A stretch of 64,000 bases of DNA, taken from Microbacterium ureisolvens. GTDB taxonomy: Bacteria > Actinomycetota > Actinomycetes > Actinomycetales > Microbacteriaceae. Positions 8,898 through 17,489 of the stretch are shown piece after piece (position 1 is the first letter of the stretch; the number at the start of each line of letters is the position of its first letter). Where the stretch lies: contig NZ_JADIJE010000001.1 of the NCBI RefSeq assembly GCF_015278315.1, positions 492,566-556,565 on the forward strand. The letters run 5' to 3'. The notes under the pieces are model-generated. The model was not told the origin of the DNA, did no database searches, and saw nothing but the letters and a program-made list of their open reading frames with translations. A program made the translations under genes and the position numbers.

Positions 8898-9359
8898 ATG
8901 CCACACGTGTCCCGATCGCGTCAAGCCGCCATCCAGGACGCCGGCGTCGCGCTGCAGCGGTATCAGCGGAGCGTGCAGGCCTTCGACGACGCCGTGGCGC
9001 GCATGCTGAAGGTCGGCCCCGCCGACCTTCGCTGCCTCGACTGGCTGAGCGAGGGACCCCGGACGGCCGGTGAGCTCGCGGTCGCCGCGGGCCTGCGTCC
9101 GGCCGCCACGACCACCCTGATCGATCGACTGAGCGAGCGCGGGTTCGTCCGGAGAGTGCCGTCGCCCGATGACCGGCGACGGGTGCTGGTCGAGCTCACC
9201 GAAGAGGGGCGGCGGCGCATCTGGGAGGCGTACGGACCGCTCGTCGAAGAGGGTCAAAGCGTCTTCGACGGCGTCACCATCGAGCAGCTCGACACCTTGC
9301 GAGGTCTGCTCGACGCGATGACCGCGATGACCGATCAGCACCGGGCGCGGGTGCACTGA
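8898..9359 (+). CDS. MarR family transcriptional regulator
   Basis: A 153-residue winged-helix regulator. The recognition region is RTAGELAVAAGLRPAATTTLIDRL, and the wing is RRVPSPDDRRRVLVELTEEG, a clear MarR signature. The ATG at 8898 is preceded by AAAGG inside the palindromic operator, so the gene is probably autorepressed. It likely controls the divergent FAD monooxygenase in response to a phenolic ligand. It converges on a TetR gene with only 18 bases between. Confidence 0.9.
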   Translation: MPHVSRSRQAAIQDAGVALQRYQRSVQAFDDAVARMLKVGPADLRCLDWLSEGPRTAGELAVAAGLRPAATTTLIDRLSERGFVRRVPSPDDRRRVLVELTEEGRRRIWEAYGPLVEEGQSVFDGVTIEQLDTLRGLLDAMTAMTDQHRARVH

Positions 9360-9377
9360 ACGGCCCCGCCCCCTCGC

Positions 9378-9968
9378 CTACGACGGCGCTGCGTCCGCGG
9401 TGCCGAGGTCGCGGATCGGGTCGAGGATCGCTTCGGCGGCCCAGGTGGCGGCGTCGGCGATGTCTCGTCCGCTCATGCCGAGCTCGCGGCGCATCGTCAC
9501 CCAGGTGGCGGAGGAATCGAGGTGGCAGAGCGCCGCGACGACGGCTCGGCGCTCCTGGTCGCCCAGCGACGGCACCTCGCGGCGCAGCATCCCGTCGAAG
9601 TCAGCGCGATGCGGTGCAGGGTCGGCGCCGTTGATTCCCCGCATCGCGGTCTCGGCGACCACGTGCGCCAGCTCGGGACGCCGGTCGTAGGCCTCCATTG
9701 CCTCTCGGATCGCGATGGGCACGTCGAAGATCGAGTCCGACTCGGCGCGGGTGAAGATCGTGCGTTCGATCCACGACGACGTCGCCAGCAGGAGGTCGAC
9801 TCGCGTCGGGTAGTACCGGAAGACCGTTCGCTCCCCGACGCCGGCGCGCAGGGCGATCAGCCGGAACGACACGTCGTCGGTTCCGACCTCCTCGATGAGC
9901 TCCGCGTACGCGGCGAGGATCGCCGCCTGCGTCCCTGAGACCTCGGACGCCGACGCGGCCGAGGCCAT
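9378..9968 (-). CDS. TetR family transcriptional regulator (second of tandem pair)
   Basis: A 196-residue TetR-type regulator. The N-terminal helix-turn-helix region covers about residues 14-60 (VSFRLIALRAGVGERTVFRYY), followed by a helical ligand domain ending near the C-terminus. Its ATG overlaps the stop of the preceding TetR gene by one base (TGATG), so the two are translationally coupled and made in similar amounts. They may act as a heteromeric or paired regulator. Position downstream of the urt/NCS1 genes suggests control of nitrogen compound uptake, by inference. Confidence 0.88.
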   Translation of the reverse strand: MASAASASEVSGTQAAILAAYAELIEEVGTDDVSFRLIALRAGVGERTVFRYYPTRVDLLLATSSWIERTIFTRAESDSIFDVPIAIREAMEAYDRRPELAHVVAETAMRGINGADPAPHRADFDGMLRREVPSLGDQERRAVVAALCHLDSSATWVTMRRELGMSGRDIADAATWAAEAILDPIRDLGTADAAPS

Positions 9969-10534
9969 CAGGCGGCCCGATTCGCCTCGGACGCCGCGGG
10001 AAGGACCCGTCGAACGGCGGAATCGAACACCTGGAAGATCTCGTCGGCGCTCATGTCGAACCCGGTCCGCATCCGAGCCCAGAACATGGGCGAGGCGAAA
10101 TAGCGGACGGATGCCGCGGCTCGCCGTGCGTCGCGGCGGTTCAGCCCCGGCGCCTCGGCGTCGATCATCGCGACGATCGCGTCGGTGAAAGGGGCGACGA
10201 GCTCGTCCCCGGTCGGGGACAGCGCACCGCCCCGGGCCGCGACGAAGGCGAACGCGGGTTCGGCGTCGTAGGCGCGGAACCGCGCGCGCACCGCATCACG
10301 GAACTCGGCCACGGTGCGGAACTGCGGAACGGGGAAGTGCTCGGCCTCGATCCAGCGTCCGAGCGCCTCCAGCAGGTGCGACCTGGTCGGGAATCGGCGA
10401 TAGATCGTGCGCTCCGAGACGGCGGTGGCTTCGGCGAGCTCGAGATAGGAGACGTCCTCGAAGGTGCGCTGGCGCAGGAGCAGGGCCGCGGCTGTGAGGA
10501 TCGCTGTCGACGTGTCGACGACCTCGTCCATCAC
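9968..10534 (-). CDS. TetR family transcriptional regulator (first of tandem pair)
   Basis: A 188-residue TetR regulator with an HTH around residues 10-55 (LELAEATAVSERTIYRRFP). The GTG at 10534 overlaps the permease stop by four bases (GTGA); an ATG three bases later would give a one-base overlap instead. Either way it is coupled to the NCS1 permease upstream and the second TetR downstream. It is about 30 percent alike to the second TetR by eye in the HTH and the WIEAEHF/WIERTIF stretch, so the pair may have arisen by duplication. Confidence 0.87.
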   Translation of the reverse strand: MMDEVVDTSTAILTAAALLLRQRTFEDVSYLELAEATAVSERTIYRRFPTRSHLLEALGRWIEAEHFPVPQFRTVAEFRDAVRARFRAYDAEPAFAFVAARGGALSPTGDELVAPFTDAIVAMIDAEAPGLNRRDARRAAASVRYFASPMFWARMRTGFDMSADEIFQVFDSAVRRVLPAASEANRAA

Positions 10535-12249
10535 AGCATCCTTCCCTGCCCGTCTCGATGGGGCCCGGCCGGCTCCGCCGGAAGCACGTATCGGTCGGAG
10601 TCATCCAGCGTGAGCGCCAGGGACGAGACGTACTGCAGCTCGCCTCGCGGTCCCGACTCGGCCGAGGCCAGCATATCCGGGCGTTCGAAGGTGTAGCCCG
10701 TGACATGGCAGCGCAGTCGCTCGCCGGACGGGTTGCCGTCGCTGTCGAGGATCGGGCTCGGGATGCCGTCCGATGCGCGGCGGAGGTAGTACCGCCCGCG
10801 CGTCGCGATCGCCATCGCCGGGGTGGCGACGACGGCGACGCCGATCGCGATGAGGACGGAGAAGGGCTGCATCGCCTCGCCGAATGCACCGGCGAAGCAC
10901 AGTAGCGACAGCACGGAGGCAAGGCCTACCGAGACAGGACCCACCGGGTTCCAGTTGTGGAGCATGCCTCGGCGGAACTCGGGGAAGAGCGGGGAGAGCC
11001 GTAGCAGGTGCTTGTTGATCACGATGTCGGCCGAGATCGTCACGAACCACGCCATCACGACGTTCGCGTACAGGCTCAGGACGAAGGAGATCAGGCTGAA
11101 CACGTCCATCAGCATGAGCGTGAGCGCGATCGCCAGATTGAAGATCACGAACACAGTGCGACCGGGGTAGCGCTTCTTCACCCGTGTGTAGACGTTCGAC
11201 CAGGCGAGCGATCCGGAGTAGGCGTTCGTGACGTTGATCTTGACCTGTGCGATGACGATGAGAAGGAGCGCGAGCGCGAGCGCACTCCAGTCCGGCAGCA
11301 GCGACTGATACATGCCGAGGAACTGCTTCACCGGCTCGACGGCACGTTCGGCGATCGTCGGATCCACCTTGGTCACGAGGTAGACCGCCAGGAACAGCCC
11401 GATCACCTGCTTGATCCCGCTGAAGATCACCCACCCCGGACCGCTGAACACGAAGGCCGCCCACCACGACCGCGAGTTGGCGGCGGTGCGGGGCGGCATG
11501 ACGCGGATGTAGTCGATCTGCTCGGCAAGCTGCGGCGTCAGCGCGAAGCACACCGCCGCGCTCGCGACGACGGCGCTGAAATCGGCCGCGCCGTCGGAGG
11601 CTCCCTGGAATCCGAGGAACGCGGTCACCGCGTCGGGCTGGCTGAAGACGATCCAGACGAGCGGCAGCAGCGCGAGCGCGAGCCAGAGCGGCGTGGTCCA
11701 GAACTGCAGTCGCTCGAGCGCGCGCATGCCGTAGATCACGATGGGGATCACGACCACCGTGGAGATGACGTAGCCGATGGGCAGCGGGATCCCGACCGCG
11801 ACCTCCAGGCCCTGGGCCATGATCGCGCCTTCGAGCGCGAAGAAGATGCACGTGAAGCCGGCGAAGACGACGGTCGTGATGATCGAGCCGTGATACCCGA
11901 AGCCCGAGCCGCGGGCGACGAGGTCGAGGTCCAAGTTGTACCGCGCCGCATAGAACGCGACCGGGAAGCCGACAAGGAAGATGATGACGGAGGCGAGAAG
12001 GATGCCGAGCACGGCGTTGTTCGTGCCGTGTTCGAGGCCGATGCTCGCACCGATCGAGAAGTCGGCGAGGAACGCGATCGAGCCGAGCGCGGTGCCGCCG
12101 ACGGAGAGGGCGCTCCAGCGACGGAACGACCGCGGTACGTAGCGGAAGGCGTAGTCCTCCAGGCTGTCCTCGGCAGCGGCGCGCGCATCCCCGCTTCGCG
12201 CGCCGGCCCTCACGCCCGGCGCCACCACTCTCACCTCCAGCGCATCCAC
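10531..12249 (-). CDS. NCS1-type purine/cytosine permease family transporter
   Basis: A 572-residue membrane protein with about 12 hydrophobic segments and the family-typical N-terminal segment SLEDYAFRYVPRSFRRW before the first helix. Ligand-site regions such as FVFSGPGWVIFSGIKQV are visible. NCS1 members import cytosine, uracil, allantoin, thiamine or purines with a cation. It starts 60 bases after urtE in the same direction, so it probably belongs to the urea-uptake operon and may bring in an organic nitrogen compound upstream of urea, such as allantoin or a pyrimidine. A soluble tail of about 85 residues follows the last helix (CHVTGYTFERPDM ... SSLALTLDDSD). The substrate is not determinable. 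Confidence 0.83.
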   Translation of the reverse strand: MDALEVRVVAPGVRAGARSGDARAAAEDSLEDYAFRYVPRSFRRWSALSVGGTALGSIAFLADFSIGASIGLEHGTNNAVLGILLASVIIFLVGFPVAFYAARYNLDLDLVARGSGFGYHGSIITTVVFAGFTCIFFALEGAIMAQGLEVAVGIPLPIGYVISTVVVIPIVIYGMRALERLQFWTTPLWLALALLPLVWIVFSQPDAVTAFLGFQGASDGAADFSAVVASAAVCFALTPQLAEQIDYIRVMPPRTAANSRSWWAAFVFSGPGWVIFSGIKQVIGLFLAVYLVTKVDPTIAERAVEPVKQFLGMYQSLLPDWSALALALLLIVIAQVKINVTNAYSGSLAWSNVYTRVKKRYPGRTVFVIFNLAIALTLMLMDVFSLISFVLSLYANVVMAWFVTISADIVINKHLLRLSPLFPEFRRGMLHNWNPVGPVSVGLASVLSLLCFAGAFGEAMQPFSVLIAIGVAVVATPAMAIATRGRYYLRRASDGIPSPILDSDGNPSGERLRCHVTGYTFERPDMLASAESGPRGELQYVSSLALTLDDSDRYVLPAEPAGPHRDGQGRML

Positions 12250-12309
12250 GATGTTCGGATCATGCCGCAGGCGTGTTTCGGGCCCGTTGCGGGGCGGAAT
12301 CGATCCTGT

Positions 12310-12990
12310 TCAGATCGCCATGGCGCCGCGGACGCTGTCGATCGCGGCGGCACCTCCTTCACCGGTCATGGTGACGCGGCCCGATTGCAGGACGTAGAAG
12401 GTGTTCGTCGATCGCAGCGCGAACCCGACGTGCTGTTCGACGAGCAGCACGGAGAGGTCGCCGCGGCGCGTGAGGTCGATGATCACCCGCTCGATGTCGG
12501 CGACGATGTTCGGCTGGATCCCCTCGGTGGGCTCGTCGAGCACCAGCAGCTTCGGCTTGGTCAGCAGCGTGCGCGCGATGGCGAGCTGCTGACGCTGCCC
12601 GCCGGAGAGCAGCCCCGCGCGCCGGCCCAGCAGCTCTTTGAGCACCGGGAAGAGGTCGAACATCTCGTCGATGTCGGACTGCCGCTTGGCCACCAGCTGC
12701 AGGTTCTCGAGCGTCGTCATCTGCGGGAACGACTGCTGCCCCTGGGGAACGTAGCCCAGACCGCGCTGCACGCGCTTGGACGGCGGCATCCGCGTGACGT
12801 CCTCGCCGTCGATGAGCACCTGCCCGCTCATCACGGGGATCAGTCCCGTCGCGACACGGAGCAGCGTCGTCTTGCCTGCGCCGTTGTGCCCCATGACCGA
12901 TACCGCGTGGGACGTGGGGATCTCGACGGTGACGTCGTGGAGCACCTTCGTGCGCCCGTATCCGGCGGTGACGCCCTTGATCTCGAGCAT
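12310..12990 (-). CDS. urtE: Urea ABC transporter ATP-binding subunit UrtE
   Basis: A 226-residue ABC ATPase of the LivF/UrtE type. Walker A GHNGAGKT is at residues 34-41, the signature LSGGQRQQL is near residue 132, and Walker B is in KLLVLDEPTEG followed by IQPNIVADIERVI, a phrase typical of UrtE. It energises urea uptake from the cytoplasmic face with UrtD. Its ATG overlaps the urtD stop by one base. Assignment as urea rather than branched amino acid transport rests on the neighbouring urtA-like binding protein and the divergent urease operon. Confidence 0.93.
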   Translation of the reverse strand: MLEIKGVTAGYGRTKVLHDVTVEIPTSHAVSVMGHNGAGKTTLLRVATGLIPVMSGQVLIDGEDVTRMPPSKRVQRGLGYVPQGQQSFPQMTTLENLQLVAKRQSDIDEMFDLFPVLKELLGRRAGLLSGGQRQQLAIARTLLTKPKLLVLDEPTEGIQPNIVADIERVIIDLTRRGDLSVLLVEQHVGFALRSTNTFYVLQSGRVTMTGEGGAAAIDSVRGAMAI

Positions 12991-13811
12991 CAGTGCTCAC
13001 CCTTCCGTTCGATGGCGGCGTCCGCGGCGGACCCGAGATAGACCTCCTGGACCCGCTTGTCCGCCTGCACCTGCTCGACCGTTCCCGCCGTCAGCAGCCG
13101 GCCGGTGTGCATGACCGTCACCCATTCGGCGTAGTTGCGGACGAAGTCCATGTCGTGCTCGATCACGATGATCGTGCGCTCGTCGCCGATGCGGCGCAGC
13201 AGCTGCCCGGTTTCGTCGCGCTCGTCCGCGTTCATGCCGGCCACGGGCTCGTCGAGGAACATCACCTTCGCGTCCTGCACGAGGAGCATCCCGATCTCGA
13301 GCCACTGCTTCTGACCGTGCGCGAGAGTCCCCGCCGGCCTGTCTGACAACGCTGTGAGACCGATCGTCTCGAGCGCCCCCTCGACATACTCGGGGACCCC
13401 GCGCCGGGTGAGCGGCAGTCGCCACGCCTTCCGGTGGAGACCGCCGGCGATGTCGAGGTTCTGCAGCACCGAAAGCTCGTCGAAGACGGTCGCGGTCTGG
13501 AACGTGCGCCCGACACCCGCGCGGATGATCTTATTCGTCTTCATCGCCAGCAGGTCCTTGCCGTCGTACATCGCCGTGCCGGTGGCCGGAACCAGTCCGG
13601 TGAGCGCATCGACGAGCGTCGTCTTGCCGGCGCCGTTCGGCCCGATCAGGAAGTGCACCTGCCCCTTGAGCATCAGCAGGCTCACGTCGTCGACGGCCGT
13701 GAACTCGTCGAATCTCACGGTGAGGTTCGACACGTCCACGGATGTCTCGGCGTCGGGGGTGAGCGGCTCGCCGGCGTCGGCGAGCGGTGCGGTGGCGTCG
13801 GTCCCGCTCAT
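12990..13811 (-). CDS. urtD: Urea ABC transporter ATP-binding subunit UrtD
   Basis: A 273-residue ABC ATPase of the LivG/UrtD type. An N-terminal extension of about 30 residues precedes the core. Walker A is GPNGAGKTTL near residue 60, the unusual signature LAHGQKQWLEIG is a hallmark of UrtD, and Walker B is KVMFLDEPVAGM. It pairs with UrtE. Its start overlaps the urtC stop by four bases (ATGA). Nothing looks degraded. Confidence 0.93.
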   Translation of the reverse strand: MSGTDATAPLADAGEPLTPDAETSVDVSNLTVRFDEFTAVDDVSLLMLKGQVHFLIGPNGAGKTTLVDALTGLVPATGTAMYDGKDLLAMKTNKIIRAGVGRTFQTATVFDELSVLQNLDIAGGLHRKAWRLPLTRRGVPEYVEGALETIGLTALSDRPAGTLAHGQKQWLEIGMLLVQDAKVMFLDEPVAGMNADERDETGQLLRRIGDERTIIVIEHDMDFVRNYAEWVTVMHTGRLLTAGTVEQVQADKRVQEVYLGSAADAAIERKGEH

Positions 13812-14899
13812 GCGGCGAGCCTCCTGTCGGCTTTGGTGCGCCTTCCGGCCCTGGCCCGGACCGCCCCGCCCATCCGGCTGAAGAGCGACGCGAGCCCACC
13901 CGGGAGGAACAGGGTCACGAGGATGAAGAGCAGGCCGAGGATGTAGATCCAGCCCTCGGGCCAGCTGGAGGCGAGACTCGACTGCCCCCATCCGACCGCC
14001 ATCGCTCCCAGCACAGGGCCGAAGAGCGACGCGCGCCCGCCGAGCGCCACGCCTGCGATGAACAGGATCGAGGCCGACGCGCCGATCTCCTGAGGCGTGA
14101 TGATGCCCACGAGGGGCACGAACATCGCCCCGCCGATGCTCGCCATCACGGCAGCGATCACGAACGCGACGAGCTTGATGTTGGCGGGGTCGTAACCGAG
14201 GAACCTCACGCGGTCCTCGGCGTCGCGGGTGGCGAGCAGGAGCTCTCCGAACCGGCTGCGGTAGAGCTGCCACGCGACGAGCATTGAGGCGATGAGCAGC
14301 CCCACGGTGATCATGTAGATCATGAGCTTGTTGGCGTCGTCGTTGAGGACGTACCCGAAGAAGTACTGGAATCCGCTGAGTCCCGTGTCGCCACCGGTCT
14401 CGCGGATCGTCGAGCTCACCAGGACGGCGAGCGCTACGGCGAGCGCCTGGGTGAGGATCGCGAAGTAGGCGCCCTTCACCCGCCGCTTGAAGAGGGCGTA
14501 CCCCAGGATCCCGGCGACGATGACCGGCAGCAGCACGATCGCCAGCACGGTGAACAGGCCGCTGCGGAACGGCTCCCAGAACGCCGGAACAGCGGCCAGC
14601 GGGTCGTACAGGATCATGAAGGTGGGAGTCGCGCCGGGTCCCGCGGACTCCAGCGTCATGTGCATCGCCATCGAATAGGCGCCGAGCGCGAAGAACACGC
14701 CCTGCCCCATGACGAGCATGCCGCCGCGGCCCCAGGCCAGGCCGATACCGACCGCCACGATGGCCCACGCGCAGTACTTGCCGAGGTTGCTGATCCAGTG
14801 CATCGAGAGCACGTTCGGCGCGACCGCCAGCAGCAGCACCGCGAACACCCCGATGCCGATGAGCGAGAGCCATGGGTTGAGTTTCGTCAGCCGGGTCAT
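13808..14899 (-). CDS. urtC: Urea ABC transporter permease UrtC
   Basis: A 363-residue inner-membrane permease of the LivM/UrtC type with about nine to ten hydrophobic segments. The family stretch GRGGMLVMGQGVFFALGAYS lies near residue 55, and the coupling-type loop LATRDAEDRVRFLGYDPANIK near residue 235 contacts the ATPases. The ATG at 14899 overlaps the urtB stop by four bases. A basic tail (RRTKADRRLAA) ends the protein. Confidence 0.93.
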   Translation of the reverse strand: MTRLTKLNPWLSLIGIGVFAVLLLAVAPNVLSMHWISNLGKYCAWAIVAVGIGLAWGRGGMLVMGQGVFFALGAYSMAMHMTLESAGPGATPTFMILYDPLAAVPAFWEPFRSGLFTVLAIVLLPVIVAGILGYALFKRRVKGAYFAILTQALAVALAVLVSSTIRETGGDTGLSGFQYFFGYVLNDDANKLMIYMITVGLLIASMLVAWQLYRSRFGELLLATRDAEDRVRFLGYDPANIKLVAFVIAAVMASIGGAMFVPLVGIITPQEIGASASILFIAGVALGGRASLFGPVLGAMAVGWGQSSLASSWPEGWIYILGLLFILVTLFLPGGLASLFSRMGGAVRARAGRRTKADRRLAA

Positions 14900-15780
14900 G
14901 CCAGCCCCCTCGTGCGCACCGTGAAGAGGCCCTGCGGGCGGACCTGGAGGAAGATCACCACGAGGACGAACGCGAGCACCTGCGCCAGGCTCCCGCTCGT
15001 CCAGTCCGCGAAGAAAGCCATCGCGATGCCGATCACCCACGCCGCGATGATGGTGCCCTTGATCTGACCGATCCCCCCGGCGACGACCACCAGGAAGGCC
15101 GGGATGATGTACTGCACGCCCATCTGGGAGTTCGTGCCGCCGATCAGCGAGGCCGCGACGCCGGCGACGCCGGCGAGGCCGGACCCGACGAAGAACGTGA
15201 TCCGGTCGACTCGGCGGGTCCGGACGCCGACGGTCTCGGCGAGGTCGCGGTTCTGCACGGTCGCGCGGATGCGGCGACCGAAGGAGGTGTACTTGAGCCA
15301 CGCGGCGAGTGCGACGACGCACACCGCGGCGAGGGCGATCGTGAAGGCCTGGCGATACGGCCAGGCGTAGCCGAAGACGTCGATCTGGCCTTGGAGCCAG
15401 CCAGGGTTCTCGACGGGGACGCCCTGGGCGGGGAAGATCTGCAGCGCCACCTGCTGGAGGATCAGCGAGACGCCGACGGTGGCGAGTAGCGTGTCGAGCG
15501 GCCGGCGGTACATCCATTGGATGATGCTCACCTCGAGCAGCAGCCCGAGGAGCCCTGCCACGAGGAACGCGAGCGGGAGCGCCACCGGTATCGAGATGTC
15601 ACTGGAGGGGATGACCAGCTGGGTCAGGTACGTGACGAAGGCGCCGACCATGATGAACTCGCCGAGCGCCATGTTGATCACCCCCATCTGGCCGAAGATG
15701 AGCGTGAGCCCGAGAGCGGCGAGCAGCAGCAGCGCACCGACGGCGCTGCCGTTGAGCAGCGGTGGGATGAGTGCGTCCAT
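14896..15780 (-). CDS. urtB: Urea ABC transporter permease UrtB
   Basis: A 294-residue LivH/UrtB-type permease with about eight hydrophobic segments. The N-terminal GLTLIFGQMGVINMALGEFI and the cytoplasmic loop RATVQNRDLAETVGVRT are family marks. It forms the heteromeric channel with UrtC. It is separated from urtA by 115 bases that contain a strong hairpin, so it may be expressed below the level of the binding protein. Confidence 0.93.
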   Translation of the reverse strand: MDALIPPLLNGSAVGALLLLAALGLTLIFGQMGVINMALGEFIMVGAFVTYLTQLVIPSSDISIPVALPLAFLVAGLLGLLLEVSIIQWMYRRPLDTLLATVGVSLILQQVALQIFPAQGVPVENPGWLQGQIDVFGYAWPYRQAFTIALAAVCVVALAAWLKYTSFGRRIRATVQNRDLAETVGVRTRRVDRITFFVGSGLAGVAGVAASLIGGTNSQMGVQYIIPAFLVVVAGGIGQIKGTIIAAWVIGIAMAFFADWTSGSLAQVLAFVLVVIFLQVRPQGLFTVRTRGLA

Positions 15781-15839
15781 GTGCCATCACTCCCTTCTGT
15801 GCGTATGCGTGTGCGCGGATGCGGGTGGGGAAGGGGTGG

Positions 15840-15885
15840 GATGCCGGGGCCCCGGGGTCGTGCGTGAGCACGGGGCCCCGGCATC
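15840..15885 (-). terminator. Strong hairpin between urtA and urtB (attenuator / processing site)
   Basis: A perfect 15-bp stem (GATGCCGGGGCCCCG pairing with its complement) with a 16-base loop begins about 10 bases after the urtA stop on the minus strand. It has no T-run, so partial termination or 3'-end protection of the urtA message is more likely than full termination. This would let the binding protein be made in excess over the membrane complex. Confidence 0.65.
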
Positions 15886-15895
15886 CGCTGCGGAA

Positions 15896-17197
15896 TCAGC
15901 CCGCGGCAGCGACGAGCGAGTCGCGGACGTTCGCGGGGAACCAGTCGTACTCGTCGAGGTACGGGTCCGGCTCGATGAACTCGTCGGACTCCCAGACGAT
16001 GTCGAACTGGTTGTCGGCGTTGATCCGGCCGATGTGACCGGGCTTGGAGATGTGGTGGTTCTCGCCGTCCAGCGTGACGACGCCCTCGGGCGCATCGACG
16101 GTGATCTCGTTCTCGGTCGCCGCGGCGTTGATCGCGTCGACGTCGAAGGAGTCGGCCGCCTCGACGAGCGCCTTGTACAGGTACATCGAGATGTACGCCG
16201 CCTCCATCGGGTCGGAGGTCACGCCGCTGGATCCGGGGTACGCCTTCCACGCCTCGATGAACGCCGGGTTGTTGGGCGTGTCGAGCGATTGGAAGTAGTT
16301 CCATGACGCGTAGTTGCCGGTGACTTCGTGTCCCATGGCGGGCGCCTCCTCCTCCGCGATCGACACCGAGATGATCGGGGTCGTCTCGGGCGAGAGACCG
16401 GCGTCGTAGTAGGCCTTGACGAAGCCGACGTTCGAGGAGCCGTTGATGGTGTTGAAGATGAAGTCGGGGTCCGCGGCGGCGATCTTCGCCACCTGGGTGG
16501 TCCAGTCGTCCTTGTCGAGGGGCACGTACTCCTCGCCGACGATCTCGATGCCCAGCTCCTCCGCGTACAGCTTGATGATCGCGTTGGCGGTGCGCGGGAA
16601 CACGTAGTCGGAGCCCGCCAGGAAGAGTGTCTTCACACCCTGCGACGCCAGGAAGTCCATCGCCGGGATGATCTGCTGGTTGGTGGTCGCGCCGGTGTAG
16701 TAGATGTTGGGCGACGACTCGAGCCCCTCGTACTGCACCGGGTAGAAGAACAGTCCGTTGTGCTCCTCGACGACCGGCTTGACCGCCTTTCGCGACGACG
16801 AGGTCCAGCCGCCGAAGATCGCGGCGACGCAGTCCTGGGTGAGCAGCTTCTCGGTCTTCTCGGCGAAGGTGGGCCAGTCCGTGGCGCCGTCCTCCTGGAT
16901 GTACTCGATCTGCTTGCCGAGGATGCCGCCGTCGGCGTTGATCTCGTCGGCGGCCATGTGAAGGACGTTGGACACCGTCTTCTCGGAGATCGCCATGCCC
17001 CCGGTGAGGGAGTTGAGGAAGCCGAGCTTGATGGTGTCGCCGGAGGTGTCGACGCAGCTCTCGGCGGCCGCGGCCGACTCGGTGGGGGCTGCGTCGCCGG
17101 CGCGGCTGCCGCAGCCCGACAGGACGAGCGCGGCGCCGGTGACGAGGGCGCCCGCGGCCAGGATCGCCCGGAGGCGCTTCCTGTGGGTGGTGATCAT
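15896..17197 (-). CDS. urtA: Urea ABC transporter substrate-binding lipoprotein UrtA
   Basis: A 433-residue binding protein. A signal peptide with positively charged start (MITTHRKRLRAI) and lipobox LSGC places the lipidated Cys at residue 29, so it is anchored outside the membrane. The mature part follows the UrtA/FmdD amide-binding family: IKLGFLNSLTGGMAISEK, then DWPTFAEKTEKLL and FGGWTSSSRKAV. The ATG at 17197 gives the clean signal peptide; longer in-frame readings upstream lack one. It is the first gene of the urt operon, divergent from ureA across 397 bases. Confidence 0.95.
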   Translation of the reverse strand: MITTHRKRLRAILAAGALVTGAALVLSGCGSRAGDAAPTESAAAAESCVDTSGDTIKLGFLNSLTGGMAISEKTVSNVLHMAADEINADGGILGKQIEYIQEDGATDWPTFAEKTEKLLTQDCVAAIFGGWTSSSRKAVKPVVEEHNGLFFYPVQYEGLESSPNIYYTGATTNQQIIPAMDFLASQGVKTLFLAGSDYVFPRTANAIIKLYAEELGIEIVGEEYVPLDKDDWTTQVAKIAAADPDFIFNTINGSSNVGFVKAYYDAGLSPETTPIISVSIAEEEAPAMGHEVTGNYASWNYFQSLDTPNNPAFIEAWKAYPGSSGVTSDPMEAAYISMYLYKALVEAADSFDVDAINAAATENEITVDAPEGVVTLDGENHHISKPGHIGRINADNQFDIVWESDEFIEPDPYLDEYDWFPANVRDSLVAAAG

Positions 17198-17437
17198 GCT
17201 GTGCTCCGTTTCGGGTGTGTGATGCGGTGCGAGTGCGGCCGAGCGAGGACGCCGCAGGGCGCACGTCAGGTCCGCGTGGCGGATCCATCGGATGCGCCGA
17301 CTCGCCGGTGAGGGACTGCTCGTGATGCCATCCGGGCGGGGGCTGTGCGCCGATCCGGCCCTTCTCCTCGTCGACCTCAGGATCGCGTCGACGGCTGCAG
17401 GTGCTCCCACGATGAGCCCGCGGCATTACATTGCCAT

Positions 17438-17456
17438 TGCTCGAACGTATCGAGCA
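17438..17456. promoter_or_regulatory. Inverted repeat operator candidate 1 in urt/ure region
   Basis: TGCTCGA-ACGTA-TCGAGCA: perfect 7-bp arms around a 5-base centre, 19 bp in all, the size of a dimeric regulator site such as a TetR. It lies about 140 bases before ureA and 240 before urtA. Confidence 0.5.
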
Positions 17457-17458
17457 TG

Positions 17459-17489
17459 TAAACAGTCGCGCGGCACTGCTCGCTGTTTA
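17459..17489. promoter_or_regulatory. Inverted repeat operator candidate 2 in urt/ure region
   Basis: TAAACAG and CTGTTTA form perfect 7-bp arms separated by 17 bases, starting three bases after the first inverted repeat. The AT-rich arms stand out in this GC-rich context. It could be a second regulator site or a structured 5' leader of the ure message. Confidence 0.45.

Noticed and set aside
11008..13041. A 677-codon open frame on the plus strand opposite the NCS1 permease and urtE
   Set aside because: Its Asp/Glu/Arg/His-rich translation is the complement of membrane and ATPase codons; no start signal or domain.
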